The notes: a model not told the origin generated them from the sequence alone. A DNA stretch of 64,000 bases from Polyangium spumosum (GCF_009649845.1 NZ_WJIE01000001.1:915054-979053), one strand, 5' to 3'; numbered from the stretch's first letter, positions 54,089 to 63,209 are shown. Program-made: numbers and translations.

Positions 54089-54118
54089 GGCGACATGACT
54101 AGCGCAAGCCATGTCGCC
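54089..54118 (-). terminator. Inverted repeat between aminotransferase and tRNA-Val
   Basis: GGCGACATG, 12-nt loop, CATGTCGCC: perfect 9-bp arms (54089-54097, 54110-54118). It sits 39 bp after the aminotransferase stop and 37 bp before the tRNA 5' end on the same strand. It could end the upstream mRNA or act as a regulatory site for the tRNA. No T-tract. Confidence 0.4.
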
Positions 54119-54156
54119 AGACAAGTGTTTTGATGATGGGGACGCTCGGAAGTTTT

Positions 54157-55368
54157 TCAGCCAGCTCCACGGGCAGCCGTGACGACCGCACAGATGGCCT
54201 CGATCCCCCCGTCGATGTCGCCCTCGGAGCAAGCGTACGAGAACCGCACGTAACCCGGCGCGCCGAAGGGCGTGCCCGCCACGCTCGCCACGTGCGCCGA
54301 CTCGAGCAACCACATCGCGACGTCGAGATCACTCTGAATCGTGCCGTTTTTGTAGGGGATGCCGTAAAGCCCCCGGACGTCGGCGAACGCGTAGAACGCG
54401 CCCTCGGGCATCCGACAGCGCACGCCCGGGATGCTGCGCAGGCCCTCGACCATGCGCGTGCGGCGCTTCGCGAACGCATCACGCATCTCACGCACGGCAT
54501 CCTGCGACCCCGAGAGCGCAGCAGCAGCCGCGACCTGCGCCACCGCAGTCGCGTTCGTGGTGCTCTGGCTCTGCACGACGTCGAGCACCTTGGAGAGCTC
54601 CGGCGGCGTGACGCTCCAGCCGATACGCCAGCCCGTCATCGCATACGTCTTGCTCACGCCCGAGATCACGATCGTACGGCTCCGTAGATCCTCCGCGATC
54701 GCAGGCACCGAGACATGGCGGAAGCCGTCGTAGGTGAGGTCGGCGTAGATCTCGTCGACGACGAGCCAGACGTCGTGGCGGCGCACGACGTCGAGCAAGG
54801 CGCGAAGCTCGCCCTCCGAATAGGCCGATCCCGTGGGGTTCGAAGGCGTGCAGAGGATGATCGCCTTCGTCCGCTCGGTGATCGCGCGCTCGAGCGACGC
54901 GGCATCCATGCGGAAGCCGTTTTCCTCGCGTGTCTCGACGATCACGGGCGTGGCGCCGACGATGCGGACCTGCTCGGGGTAACTCACCCAGTAAGGCGCG
55001 GGGATGATGACCTCGTCGCCTGGGTCGTAGAGGCCGAGGGCCACGTTGAAGAGCGCGTGCTTCGCGCCGCACGAGACCGTGATCTCTGCAGGCGTGGGGC
55101 GATACCCGCGATCGCGCTCGGTCGCCGCGCAGATCGCGGCCTTGAGATCGGCCGTGCCGGTGACGGCCGTGTAGTGCGAGACGACGCCCTTGTCGATCGC
55201 GGCCTTCGCAGCGTCGAGCACGTGGCGCGGCGGCTCGAAGTCCGGCTCGCCGACGCTGAAGGAGTACACCTTGTGGCCCTGGCTTCGCAGGCGAGCGGCC
55301 TGAGCGGCCATCGCGAGGGTGGCGCTCGGGGCCACGGCGGAGAGACGATCAGCGAGCTTACGAGGCAT
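54157..55368 (-). CDS. Pyridoxal-phosphate aminotransferase (aspartate aminotransferase family)
   Basis: 403 aa from the ATG at 55368. Fold-type I, subgroup I-gamma aspartate aminotransferase type: FSVGEPDFEPPRHV, GAKHALFNV, the NPTGS motif (TPSNPTGSAYSEGEL), DEIYADLTYDG, the Schiff-base Lys240 in SGVSKTYAMTGWRIGW, and YVRFSYA with the carboxylate-binding Arg. The likely reaction is aspartate + 2-oxoglutarate to oxaloacetate + glutamate; some relatives also accept prephenate, which would lead to arogenate. A longer frame upstream to 55437 adds an Arg-rich stretch that is not typical. Confidence 0.92.
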   Translation of the reverse strand: MPRKLADRLSAVAPSATLAMAAQAARLRSQGHKVYSFSVGEPDFEPPRHVLDAAKAAIDKGVVSHYTAVTGTADLKAAICAATERDRGYRPTPAEITVSCGAKHALFNVALGLYDPGDEVIIPAPYWVSYPEQVRIVGATPVIVETREENGFRMDAASLERAITERTKAIILCTPSNPTGSAYSEGELRALLDVVRRHDVWLVVDEIYADLTYDGFRHVSVPAIAEDLRSRTIVISGVSKTYAMTGWRIGWSVTPPELSKVLDVVQSQSTTNATAVAQVAAAAALSGSQDAVREMRDAFAKRRTRMVEGLRSIPGVRCRMPEGAFYAFADVRGLYGIPYKNGTIQSDLDVAMWLLESAHVASVAGTPFGAPGYVRFSYACSEGDIDGGIEAICAVVTAARGAG

Positions 55369-55433
55369 CTCTGAGACCCTTCTTTTACCTGCACTACGTG
55401 CCTTTCCTGCCCGACGCAAGCGGGCAGGCGGCC

Positions 55434-56479
55434 TCACGGCTCATGTCCGTTCCGCACGAGGATCATCTCGTGGATCTCGCGCCCCTCCGTCCGCTGCACA
55501 TGCCGCGTCCGGAAGCCGAACGGCTCGTAGAACCTCGTTGCATCACGCGTACGCAAAAGCACCGTCTCCACGCCGCGCACCGCGGGTGATCGAGCAAGAG
55601 CCGCACGAGCGCGCGGCCGAGCCCGCGACCTCGCCACGCGTCCGCGACGATCACGTCGTACATCCAGGCACGCCGCGCGCCGTCCGCGAGCGCCCGCGCC
55701 GTCCCCACGAGCGCGCCTGATCGATCTCGCGCGCCGACCCAGGCGGACGAGCCAAGCAACCCCACGCGAATACGCGCAGGCATCGCGCCTTCACACCAGT
55801 ACGTGCCGACGAGCATGGCGGCCGCCTCGTCCGCTTCCGCCTCCCCCAGCGCACACGCGAGCTCTGCGCCCTCGGGTGCTTCGAGGAACGACGGCGCCGG
55901 GGCGGACGGGTTCGCCGCGCGCAGGAGATCCACCGCCGCGACGTCGCCCGGCGCGCCGCGCGCCCAGAGGAGCTCCATCATCCGCGTGATCTCCGCGGGC
56001 GCGCGGTTCTGCGCGAGCTTCGCCTTCCCGTCGATCCGCTCGAGCGAAACGCCGAGCACGAGCACGCCACGGACGGCCTTCTTGTAGAGCGGATGCTCGG
56101 CGTCGATCGGCACGTACCCTCCCTCGGGCTGGTACTTCTGCATCAGCGCCGCGAGCATCGTGGCCTTCACGCGTGGCGCCTCGATACGCTCGATCGTGCC
56201 GTGCACCTGCGTGCTCCGGTAGAGCGTGGTCGCAGGGCACGCGCGCTCGGGATCGACGAAATAGCTCGGGATCGAGGCCACGATCTCCTCGGCCGAGACC
56301 ACGGCGGGCCTGCCGACGAGCTCCATCTTCTCGCCGGCCGGCGCGCCGTGAAAGAGCAGGTGATCCCCCACCACCACGCCATGCACCACGCGGAGCACGG
56401 GCTCGCCTTCGGGCGTCGTCGACGCGACGTGCACCACGGGCGCCCGCGCGAGGAGCGCGATCGCGTCCGCACGATCCAT
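55434..56479 (-). pseudogene. PNPOx-like FMN-binding plus GNAT acetyltransferase fusion, frameshifted
   Basis: Two domains are encoded. N-terminal: a pyridoxamine 5'-phosphate oxidase-like domain (VVHVASTTPEGEPVLRVVHG, GDHLLFHGAPAGEKM, STQVHGTIERIE). C-terminal: a GNAT acetyltransferase (GALVGTARALADG, DVIVADAWRGRGLGRALVR, the acetyl-CoA loop). At 55584-55586 (CCC on the minus strand) the frame is lost: the continuation ETVLLRTRDATRFYEPFGF, ending EIHEMILVRNGHEP, lies in another frame. One extra C would restore it. The start at 56479 follows an AGGGAG site; an ATG at 56500 is in frame. Either a real inactivating deletion or a sequencing error. Divergent from the MocR gene. Confidence 0.8.
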
Positions 56480-56517
56480 CCGGAAAATCTCCCTACGCAT
56501 GCGCGGAAGGTGGTCCC

Positions 56518-56568
56518 GATCTGGTACCCCGAGAAGGACCAGTTCGGAGAAATCGGGTAGACCAGTTC
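56518..56568. promoter_or_regulatory. Candidate MocR operator
   Basis: GACCAGTTC occurs twice on the plus strand (56537-56545 and 56560-56568), 23 bp apart, that is about two helical turns. A third, inverted and less perfect site (GATCTGGTA, 7 of 9) lies at 56518-56526. The second copy ends one base before the GTG of the regulator. Direct repeats of this kind are usual for MocR regulators. Confidence 0.6.
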
Positions 56569-56569
56569 C

Positions 56570-58060
56570 GTGCGAAAACATCCCCTCGCGCTCGTCCTCG
56601 ACCCCTCCCCCGACGTCCCGCTCTTCGTGCAGATCACGCGCGCGGTGATCGAGGACATCCGCCGCGGCAGGCTCGAGCCCGGCGCCGCGCTCCCGGGCAG
56701 CCGCGCCCTCGCGCGATCCATCGGCGTGCATCGCAACACCGTCGTCGCCGCGTACCGCGAGCTCGCCGCGCAAGGCTGGGTCGAGACCCGCTCCGCCACG
56801 ATGACCTACGTCTCCCCCACGATGCCCGACGTCCCGCGGCGGCGCGCCTCGCCGCCGATGCTCGGCACGATCGCGGCGCGCGCGGGCTTCGATCTGCCGG
56901 CGCGTGGATCCGCGGAGCGCTGGTCCAGCGAAGCTCCACCCGGCGCGATCGTGTTCTCGGGAGGCACGCCGGATCTGCGGCTCCTGCCCACGGAGGTCCT
57001 CGCGCGAGCGTACCGGCGCGTGCTCCGCGGCGCGGGACGACGGCTCTTCGAGTACGGCGACGCGCGCGGGGACGAGCAGCTCCGCGCGGCGCTCGCCGAC
57101 ATGCTCGCGGCCGTACGAGGCCTCGGCGCTTCACAGGGCGACGTGCTCGTCACGCGTGGCAGCCAGATGGCGCTCGATCTCTGCGCACGCGCGCTGCTCG
57201 GACCCGGCGACGTGGTCGCGGTCGAGGCGCTCGGATACCGCCCCGCGTGGGAGGCGCTCGCGCAGACGGGCGCGCGCCTCGCTCCTCTGCCCGTCGACGC
57301 GGAGGGGCTCTCGGTCGACGCCCTCGCCGCGCTCGTCACGCGTGAGCCCGTGCGCGCCGTCTACGTCACGCCGCACCACCAGTATCCGTCGACGGCCCTG
57401 CTCTCGCCTGCGCGCCGCATCCGCCTGCTCGATCTCGCGCGCGCGAACCGCATCGCGATCCTCGAGGACGACTACGATCACGAGTTCCACTACGACGGCC
57501 GCCCGGTCTTGCCGCTCGCGAGCGCCGATCGCGCAGGCGTCGTCGTCTACATCGGCACGCTCTCGAAGATCCTCGCGCCGGGCCTGCGCATCGGCTTCGT
57601 CGTCGCGCCCGCGCCGCTCGTGGAGCGCCTCGCCGCGATCCGCACGTTCGTCGACAGGCAAGGCGACCTCGCGCTCGAGCGCGCCGTGGCCGAGCTGCTC
57701 GAGGACGGCGAGGTGCAACGCCACGCGCGCCGCATGCGCCGCGTCTACCAGGCCCGTCGCGACGTCCTCGCGGAGGCCTTGCGCGAGAACCTCGGCGACG
57801 CCGTCGACTTCTCTCCGCCCTCGGGCGGCATGGCCATGTGGATCCGCGTCGCGCCGGGCCTCGACGTCGACGCCTGGGCCGAGCGCGCCCTTCGAGCCGG
57901 CGTCGTCATTCACCCTGCGCGTCGCTACGCCTTCGACGGCCGCTCGCGCCCGTTCTTCCGGGCCGGCTTCGCCGCGCTCGACGAGCGCGAGATCCACGAG
58001 GGCGCCCGGCGCCTCCGCGCGGCCCTGCCCATGAAGGGCGCCGCGCGGGCCGCTTCATGA
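56570..58060 (+). CDS. MocR-family transcriptional regulator (GntR HTH plus aminotransferase domain)
   Basis: 496 aa, GTG start. N-terminal GntR winged helix (PLFVQITRAVIEDIRRGRLE, LPGSRALARSIGVHRNTVVA). C-terminal fold-type I aminotransferase domain with Lys333 (GTLSKILAPGLRIGF) for PLP, NP/HHQYPS at the PLP pocket, and EDDYDHEFHYDG. This is the PdxR-like branch. Such regulators often control a divergent pyridoxal-related gene, and here the neighbour is a PNPOx-like gene. The role in vitamin B6 sensing is inferred. Because the target gene is frameshifted, the circuit may be decaying. Confidence 0.92.
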   Translation: MRKHPLALVLDPSPDVPLFVQITRAVIEDIRRGRLEPGAALPGSRALARSIGVHRNTVVAAYRELAAQGWVETRSATMTYVSPTMPDVPRRRASPPMLGTIAARAGFDLPARGSAERWSSEAPPGAIVFSGGTPDLRLLPTEVLARAYRRVLRGAGRRLFEYGDARGDEQLRAALADMLAAVRGLGASQGDVLVTRGSQMALDLCARALLGPGDVVAVEALGYRPAWEALAQTGARLAPLPVDAEGLSVDALAALVTREPVRAVYVTPHHQYPSTALLSPARRIRLLDLARANRIAILEDDYDHEFHYDGRPVLPLASADRAGVVVYIGTLSKILAPGLRIGFVVAPAPLVERLAAIRTFVDRQGDLALERAVAELLEDGEVQRHARRMRRVYQARRDVLAEALRENLGDAVDFSPPSGGMAMWIRVAPGLDVDAWAERALRAGVVIHPARRYAFDGRSRPFFRAGFAALDEREIHEGARRLRAALPMKGAARAAS

Positions 58061-58065
58061 AGCGC

Positions 58066-59202
58066 TTATTTGTTCTGCGCCGCCGGCTCTTCTTTGCCCG
58101 GCGTCACCTCGACGCCCGGCTTCTTCTCGTCGTGCTTGATCGAGTACCGCACGAGCGCGCGCAGGATGTCGTTGCGGCTCACGTTGCCGACGATCGCCTT
58201 GACGTCCTCGTAGATCGAGGGATCGACGAGCAGCGCGCCCACGGTGCCCTTGCCCTTGCGGACGTCGGCCACGATGGCGCGCAGGTCCGCGGTCATCGCC
58301 GTGACGTTGGCGAGCGCCTCGGCGCCGTTGCCCTTGCCACCGTAGAGGGCGTCATGCGCGAAGCTGTCGCTCTCGCGGATGCCCTTCAGCGTCGAAGCGA
58401 CCTCCCCCGCGGCCGCGCCGAACTGCGCGATCTCCTTCTGCGGACCGTCGCCGTAGATCATGTCGTGCGCGAAGCCGGGCCCCGACTTCACGCGCGTCAC
58501 CACGCCGCGCACCTCGGCCAGCGTGAGCGCGAGCTCGGAGCTCGCGCGATCGAGGTTCTGCAACGTCCGCGAGATCCGCTCGGCTTCCTCTTTGTCCGTG
58601 AGGAACTTCCTCGGGTACCCCTCGCCCTCGGCGACGTCCTTGAGCAGCTTGTTCATCGACGACACGCTGCCGCGCAGATCCTGGTGCAGCCGCTCGTCCG
58701 CGAGGGTCTCGCTCATCTTCGAGATGTTGCCGAGCGCCGTGTCTGCCTTCGCCGTCATGCCCTGCGCGATGCCCATCAGATCCGTGGGCTCCTCGCTGAG
58801 GATCGCGCCGCCCGGGGGCACGGCCTCCGGCGACGTGCCCTTCGAGATCTCGATCATCTTGTCGCCGAGCAGGCCCTTCGCGGCGACACGCGCGATGCTG
58901 TCCTTGCGGATGCGCTCGGCCTCGGCCTTCACGACGTCGAGCTCGACGTAGACGACGGCCTCCGCCGCGCCCGGCCGGTAGCCGACCTTCTTCACGTTGC
59001 CGATGTCGATGCCGCCCATGCGCACCGGCGCGCCGGGCTTGAGGCCCTGCACGTCCGCGAACGTCGTCGTGAACTTCACCGACGAGCTGAAGAAGCGCCG
59101 CTCATCGCCGATCAAGAAGATCACGAGCGCGGAGAAGAGCAGCCCCGCCAGCACGAAGAGCCCGACCTTGACGTCGCGCGACCTGTTCATCTGCACACCC
59201 AT
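58066..59202 (-). CDS. MCE family (MlaD-like) lipid transport protein
   Basis: 378 aa. One N-terminal transmembrane helix (VKVGLFVLAGLLFSALVIFLI), then the MCE domain (FADVQGLKPGAPVRMGGIDIG, VYVELDVVKAEAERIRKDS, GLLGDKMIEISKG), then a long helical C-terminal part of about 230 residues. MCE proteins form hexameric channels that carry lipids across the periplasm. The helical tail would make a longer needle than in E. coli MlaD. 23 bp after the ATPase gene. Start at 59202, or at 59190; neither has a good ribosome-binding site. Confidence 0.9.
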   Translation of the reverse strand: MGVQMNRSRDVKVGLFVLAGLLFSALVIFLIGDERRFFSSSVKFTTTFADVQGLKPGAPVRMGGIDIGNVKKVGYRPGAAEAVVYVELDVVKAEAERIRKDSIARVAAKGLLGDKMIEISKGTSPEAVPPGGAILSEEPTDLMGIAQGMTAKADTALGNISKMSETLADERLHQDLRGSVSSMNKLLKDVAEGEGYPRKFLTDKEEAERISRTLQNLDRASSELALTLAEVRGVVTRVKSGPGFAHDMIYGDGPQKEIAQFGAAAGEVASTLKGIRESDSFAHDALYGGKGNGAEALANVTAMTADLRAIVADVRKGKGTVGALLVDPSIYEDVKAIVGNVSRNDILRALVRYSIKHDEKKPGVEVTPGKEEPAAQNK

Positions 59203-59225
59203 GATGGTCGAAGACGAGCGGCTCG

Positions 59226-60005
59226 TCACGCGCGCAGAAGCGTCTCGACGTCCTCGTTGACCGGGGCGATCCCCTCGATGAAGTTCTTCACACGCGGGTC
59301 GGTCGACCGCTGAAACTCCTCGACCCGCCCGGACAGGATGATCTCGCCCGCCTGTACCATGGCCATGCGGTCGGAAATCGAGAACGCGCTCTTCATGTCG
59401 TGCGTGACCACGATGCTGGTCACGTCGAGCGCCTTCTTGAGCCCGCGAATCAGGTGGTTGATGCGCTCGGTGTTGATCGGGTCGAGCCCGGTCGTCGGCT
59501 CGTCGTAGAGCAGCACCTCGGGCTGCACCGCGATCGCCCGCGCGAGCCCCACGCGCTTCTTCATGCCACCCGAGAGATCCGAGGGCCGCATCGCCTCGAT
59601 GCCCGGCAGCCCCACGAGCGAGAGCGCCCAGTCGACGCGCTCGGCGATCTGCACCTCGGTCATCTCGTCCCGGTAGTGCTCGTGCAGGCCATACGCGACG
59701 TTTTCGCCCACCGAGATCGAGTCGAACAACGCCGCGCCCTGGAAGAGCATCGCGATCCGCCGGCGGATGAGGCGCGCCTTCGCCTCCTTCATCTTCGTGA
59801 TGTCCTCGCCGTGGAACGTGATCGCCCCGGCGTCGGCCTCGAGCAGGCGGATCAAGAGCTTCAGCATCACGCTCTTGCCCACGCCCGAGCCGCCGATCAC
59901 CGTGAGCGTCTCCCCCGCGAACACCTCGAGGTTCAAGCCGCGATAGATGACCTTCGGGCCAAAGGCCTTGCGCACGTCGCGGAAGCGGATGATCGGCTCC
60001 TTCAC
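59226..60005 (-). CDS. ABC transporter ATP-binding protein (MlaF-like)
   Basis: 259 aa from a GTG with TAGGAGAG upstream. Walker A GGSGVGKS, Q-loop LFQGAALFDSISVGENVAYG, signature LSGGMKKRVGLARA, Walker B VLLYDEPTTGLD, H-loop VVTHDMKSAF. The FQGAALFDSxxVxENV motif is typical of MlaF. It powers the MCE protein encoded next. The permease (MlaE) usually found beside these genes is absent here and must lie elsewhere. The recJ stop is 11 bp upstream. Confidence 0.92.
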   Translation of the reverse strand: MKEPIIRFRDVRKAFGPKVIYRGLNLEVFAGETLTVIGGSGVGKSVMLKLLIRLLEADAGAITFHGEDITKMKEAKARLIRRRIAMLFQGAALFDSISVGENVAYGLHEHYRDEMTEVQIAERVDWALSLVGLPGIEAMRPSDLSGGMKKRVGLARAIAVQPEVLLYDEPTTGLDPINTERINHLIRGLKKALDVTSIVVTHDMKSAFSISDRMAMVQAGEIILSGRVEEFQRSTDPRVKNFIEGIAPVNEDVETLLRA

Positions 60006-60016
60006 GCGAATCTCTC

Positions 60017-61837
60017 CTAGCTCGTCCGCTCCACGCGATCGATGCGGATCTCGACCGCGCTGCCGCCCCGGAACGTGTCGCGCCGCAGCCGACCGACGAT
60101 GTCCACGCGCCCACCCGAGAGGCCGTTCGCCAAGGATCCGAGCTCGTAGCCGAACGCGCCGATCACGTGCCGCTTGAGCGCGATCTCCAGCTTGAGGTGC
60201 CCCTTGATCACACGCGACACGCGCACCGGCACGTTCCGCACGAGCACACGCGGCGCGCGGTTGCCCTGCCCGCAAGGCTCGAGCCGCTCGAGATCCCGCG
60301 CCACCACCGCCGGCTCGTCCCGATCGTCGAGGCGCACGTCCGCTTCGCCCTCCGTCGGGCCGAGCTTGCCCGCCCCGAGCGCGATCGCCGCGTCGCACCA
60401 GAGCGCGCGCAGCGCATCGACACGATCGGCCCGCACCTCGACGCCCGCCGCCGCCTGATGCCCGCCGAACCCGACGAGCCCCGCGCGCGAGAGCACGAGC
60501 GCGTCGTGCAGCGGAAAGCCCATCGGCCCACGCACCGATCCGCGCCCCGCTCCGCCCTCGAGCGCCACCACGATCGTGGGCTTGCCGAACTTCGAGGCCA
60601 CGCGGCCCGCCACGATCCCCACGATCCCCGGGTGCCACCCCTCGCGCGCGAGCACGATGCCCGGCTCCTTCGCCCAGCCGTTCGCCTCGATCTCGCGTAA
60701 CGCCTGCCCGATCATCTCCTCCTGGATCGCACGCCGCTGCGCCGTCAGTTGCTCGATCGTCGCGGCGATCCCGGCCGCGCGCGTGCTGTCCCGCTCGAGC
60801 AGGAGCGCGAGCGACAGATCCGGATCCTCGAGCCTGCCCGGCGCGTTGAGCCGCGGCGCGATGCGGTACGCGACGTCGTCCGCGCTCACGCCGTGCCCGA
60901 GATCCAGCCGCGCGAGCTCGGCCAGCGCTCGCAGGCCCGGCCGCGCGCCCTGGCCGAGCACCATGAGCCCGGCCCGCACGAGGGCGCGGTTGTCGCCGAC
61001 GAGCGGTGCCACGTCGGCCACGGTCCCGATCGCCACGAGATCGAGCCACTGCCGCATGTCGAGGTTCGAGCCGAGCGCGCGCCGCACCGCCGCGCCGAGC
61101 GAGAGCGCGAGCCCACACGACGCGAGCCCCTTGAACGGAAAGCCGCACTCGGGCCGGTGCGGGTTCAAGAACGCGAGCGCGGGCAAGGGCTCGGCGGGCA
61201 CGAGGTGGTGATCGATCACCAGGGTCTCGATGCCGTACGTGCGCGCCGTCGCGAGCCGCTCGTGATCACTCGACCCGCAGTCGCACGTCACGAGCAGCGT
61301 CGCGCCCGTCTTTCGTACGCGCTCGAGCGCCTTCGCGTTGAAGCCGTAGCTCCCGTCCTTGCGTGTCGCGAGCAGCGGCACCACGTCTCCGCCGAGCGTG
61401 CGCAGCACCTCCGTGACGATCGCGCACGACGTGATGCCATCGCAGTCGTAGTCGCCGAAGACCGCGACCTTTTCGCGCGCGCGGATGGCCCGCGCGAGGC
61501 GATCCGCGCTGAGATCACGATCCACCATCGCGTCGGGCGGCGTGAGGTGCGAGAGCTTCGGCTCGAGGAAGAGGCGCGTCTCGGCGTCGGCGCCGCGCCC
61601 TGCGCGGAAGAGCGCGTCGGCGACCGTGATCGACAGCCCCAGCGCCCGCGAGAGCTCCATCGCCTCGACGGACGCCTCCCCGGGATCTCGGATCACCTCC
61701 GCGCGGGTAGGAGCGGAGTTCGCCGCGACGGACGGAACGACGAGCCCACGAGCCTCGGGATCCGGCGCCTGTGTCCACGCGGCGTCGCTCAGCATCGGTG
61801 GGGTCCACGCGTAGCGCAGCCCCCGTCCGGAGTCCAT
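60017..61837 (-). CDS. recJ: Single-stranded-DNA-specific exonuclease RecJ
   Basis: 606 aa. 5'-3' exonuclease for recombination and mismatch repair. DHH motifs: VAVFGDYDCDGITS, VTCDCGSSDH, VIDHHLVP, and RIAPRLNAPGR; the DHHA1 domain has GFGGHQAAAG; an OB fold closes the protein. Complete in length. The N-terminal 45 residues are not conserved, and a later start is possible. It heads a run recJ-mlaF-mce. Confidence 0.95.
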   Translation of the reverse strand: MDSGRGLRYAWTPPMLSDAAWTQAPDPEARGLVVPSVAANSAPTRAEVIRDPGEASVEAMELSRALGLSITVADALFRAGRGADAETRLFLEPKLSHLTPPDAMVDRDLSADRLARAIRAREKVAVFGDYDCDGITSCAIVTEVLRTLGGDVVPLLATRKDGSYGFNAKALERVRKTGATLLVTCDCGSSDHERLATARTYGIETLVIDHHLVPAEPLPALAFLNPHRPECGFPFKGLASCGLALSLGAAVRRALGSNLDMRQWLDLVAIGTVADVAPLVGDNRALVRAGLMVLGQGARPGLRALAELARLDLGHGVSADDVAYRIAPRLNAPGRLEDPDLSLALLLERDSTRAAGIAATIEQLTAQRRAIQEEMIGQALREIEANGWAKEPGIVLAREGWHPGIVGIVAGRVASKFGKPTIVVALEGGAGRGSVRGPMGFPLHDALVLSRAGLVGFGGHQAAAGVEVRADRVDALRALWCDAAIALGAGKLGPTEGEADVRLDDRDEPAVVARDLERLEPCGQGNRAPRVLVRNVPVRVSRVIKGHLKLEIALKRHVIGAFGYELGSLANGLSGGRVDIVGRLRRDTFRGGSAVEIRIDRVERTS

Positions 61838-61885
61838 GCCGGTCGGAAAACCGCCGCGATCCGACGTTGGTTCCTGGAAAAACGA

Positions 61886-61921
61886 AACGCCCCGCGGTGG
61901 GACACACCACGGGGCGTTTTT
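61886..61921. terminator. Rho-independent terminator after secF
   Basis: Arms AACGCCCCGCGGTG (61886-61899) and CACCACGGGGCGTT (61905-61918) pair at 13 of 14 positions around a 5-nt loop. The plus strand continues TTTTT directly; the minus strand continues CGTTTTT. It lies 25 bp beyond the secF stop on the minus strand and is probably active in that direction. Best classical terminator in the window. Confidence 0.8.
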
Positions 61922-61942
61922 CGTTGCGAGACGGAGAAGGGG

Positions 61943-63199
61943 TCAGACCACCGCGTCGGCGCGCTTGACGGCCTTCGTGCGGGTGACCTTCTTCTGGTTC
62001 GTCGTCTGACCGCCGAAGAACGTGCGGTCGATCCACTCGGTGAACGGCGCCGCGATGTAGATCGACGAGTACGTGCCGACGAGGATGCCTATCAACAGGG
62101 CGAACGCGAAGTCCTTGATCACGCCCGTGCCCCAGATGAGGAAGCAGACCATCGTGAGCCCCGTCGTCAGCGACGTCATGATGGTGCGTCCGAGCATCTC
62201 GGAGACCGAGAGGTTGACGATGGCCGGGAACGACAGGTTCCGGTGCCTCGCCAGGTTCTCGCGGACGCGGTCGTACACGACGACCGTGTCCGTGATCGAG
62301 TAGCCGACGATCGTGAGCAACGCGGCGATCGTGGAGAGCGTGATCTCGCGGTGCGTGAGGATCATGGCCCCGAGCGCGATGCCCACGTCGTGCACGAGGG
62401 CGACGATGCCGCCGGGCGCGAACCGGAGATCGAACCGGAACGCGATGTAGGCCATGATGAACACGATCGAGATCGCGATGCTGCGGATGGCCGCGTCGCG
62501 GAGCTGGGCGCCTGCCTTCGGGCCGATCCACTCGACGCGAAGGGCGCGCTCCGGCACGCGGTCCGCGCCGAGCTTCTGGCGCAGGCCGTCGAGGAGCTGA
62601 TCGCCGCGCGACTTGAGCTGCGCCTCGACCTTGTGGTCACGCGCGCTCACCACGACGGGGTTGTTCTCGCCCGCGCGGAGCTCGATGCCCGTGATGCCCG
62701 TGAGCTGCGCCTTGATGGCCGCGAGATCGGGCTCCGTCTCGTAACGCATCGAGATCTTGTCGCCGCCGGGGCTGAACTTGATCTCGCTCGCGCGCGCGTT
62801 CGCGGGGCAACGCGCCTCGAAGTCCGGGCTCACCGCGCCGTCCTCGGGCAGGACGCAGGCCTTCTGCCGGATCGCCTCCTTCTGCTCGTCGCTGAGAGCG
62901 CTGACCTCCTGCACGCGGATGAGGAAGCGGTGCGCGTTCTCGGCCCCGCTGTCCTTCACGCGGATGACGTCGGGCGCGTTGAAGCCGAGCGACTCGACGG
63001 CGCTGCGGATCTCGCCGGCGTCCGTCGGCTGAAGGAAGGCGACCTCGAGCTCCGTGCCGCCCTTGAAGTCCGTGCCGAGCTGGGGACCAGGCTTGAAGAA
63101 GGCGATGATCGACACGAGCAACAGCGCCGCGCTGATCCCGAGGGCAATCCAGCGCTTGCCCATGAAGTCGAACTGTCGCCCAGGCTTGATGAATTCCAT
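61943..63199 (-). CDS. secF: Protein translocase subunit SecF
   Basis: 418 aa. Six transmembrane helices; first at about 20-36 (IALGISAALLLVSIIAFF), GTDFKGGTELEVAF, then a larger than usual periplasmic loop (about 60-230) and helices 2-6 with FRFDLRFAPGGIVALVHDVG, IVGYSITDTVVVYDRVREN and TSLTTGLTMVCFLIWGT. SecDF uses proton flow to pull exported proteins across. The usual length is near 310 aa; the extra is in the periplasmic part. 10 bp after secD. Confidence 0.95.
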   Translation of the reverse strand: MEFIKPGRQFDFMGKRWIALGISAALLLVSIIAFFKPGPQLGTDFKGGTELEVAFLQPTDAGEIRSAVESLGFNAPDVIRVKDSGAENAHRFLIRVQEVSALSDEQKEAIRQKACVLPEDGAVSPDFEARCPANARASEIKFSPGGDKISMRYETEPDLAAIKAQLTGITGIELRAGENNPVVVSARDHKVEAQLKSRGDQLLDGLRQKLGADRVPERALRVEWIGPKAGAQLRDAAIRSIAISIVFIMAYIAFRFDLRFAPGGIVALVHDVGIALGAMILTHREITLSTIAALLTIVGYSITDTVVVYDRVRENLARHRNLSFPAIVNLSVSEMLGRTIMTSLTTGLTMVCFLIWGTGVIKDFAFALLIGILVGTYSSIYIAAPFTEWIDRTFFGGQTTNQKKVTRTKAVKRADAVV

Positions 63200-63209
63200 G
63201 TGCAGCGCC

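Noticed and set aside
54099-54170. Short minus-strand frame ending in TLVWRHGLR after the aminotransferase
   Set aside because: It looked protein-like but has no good start, overlaps the aminotransferase end and runs into the inverted repeat.
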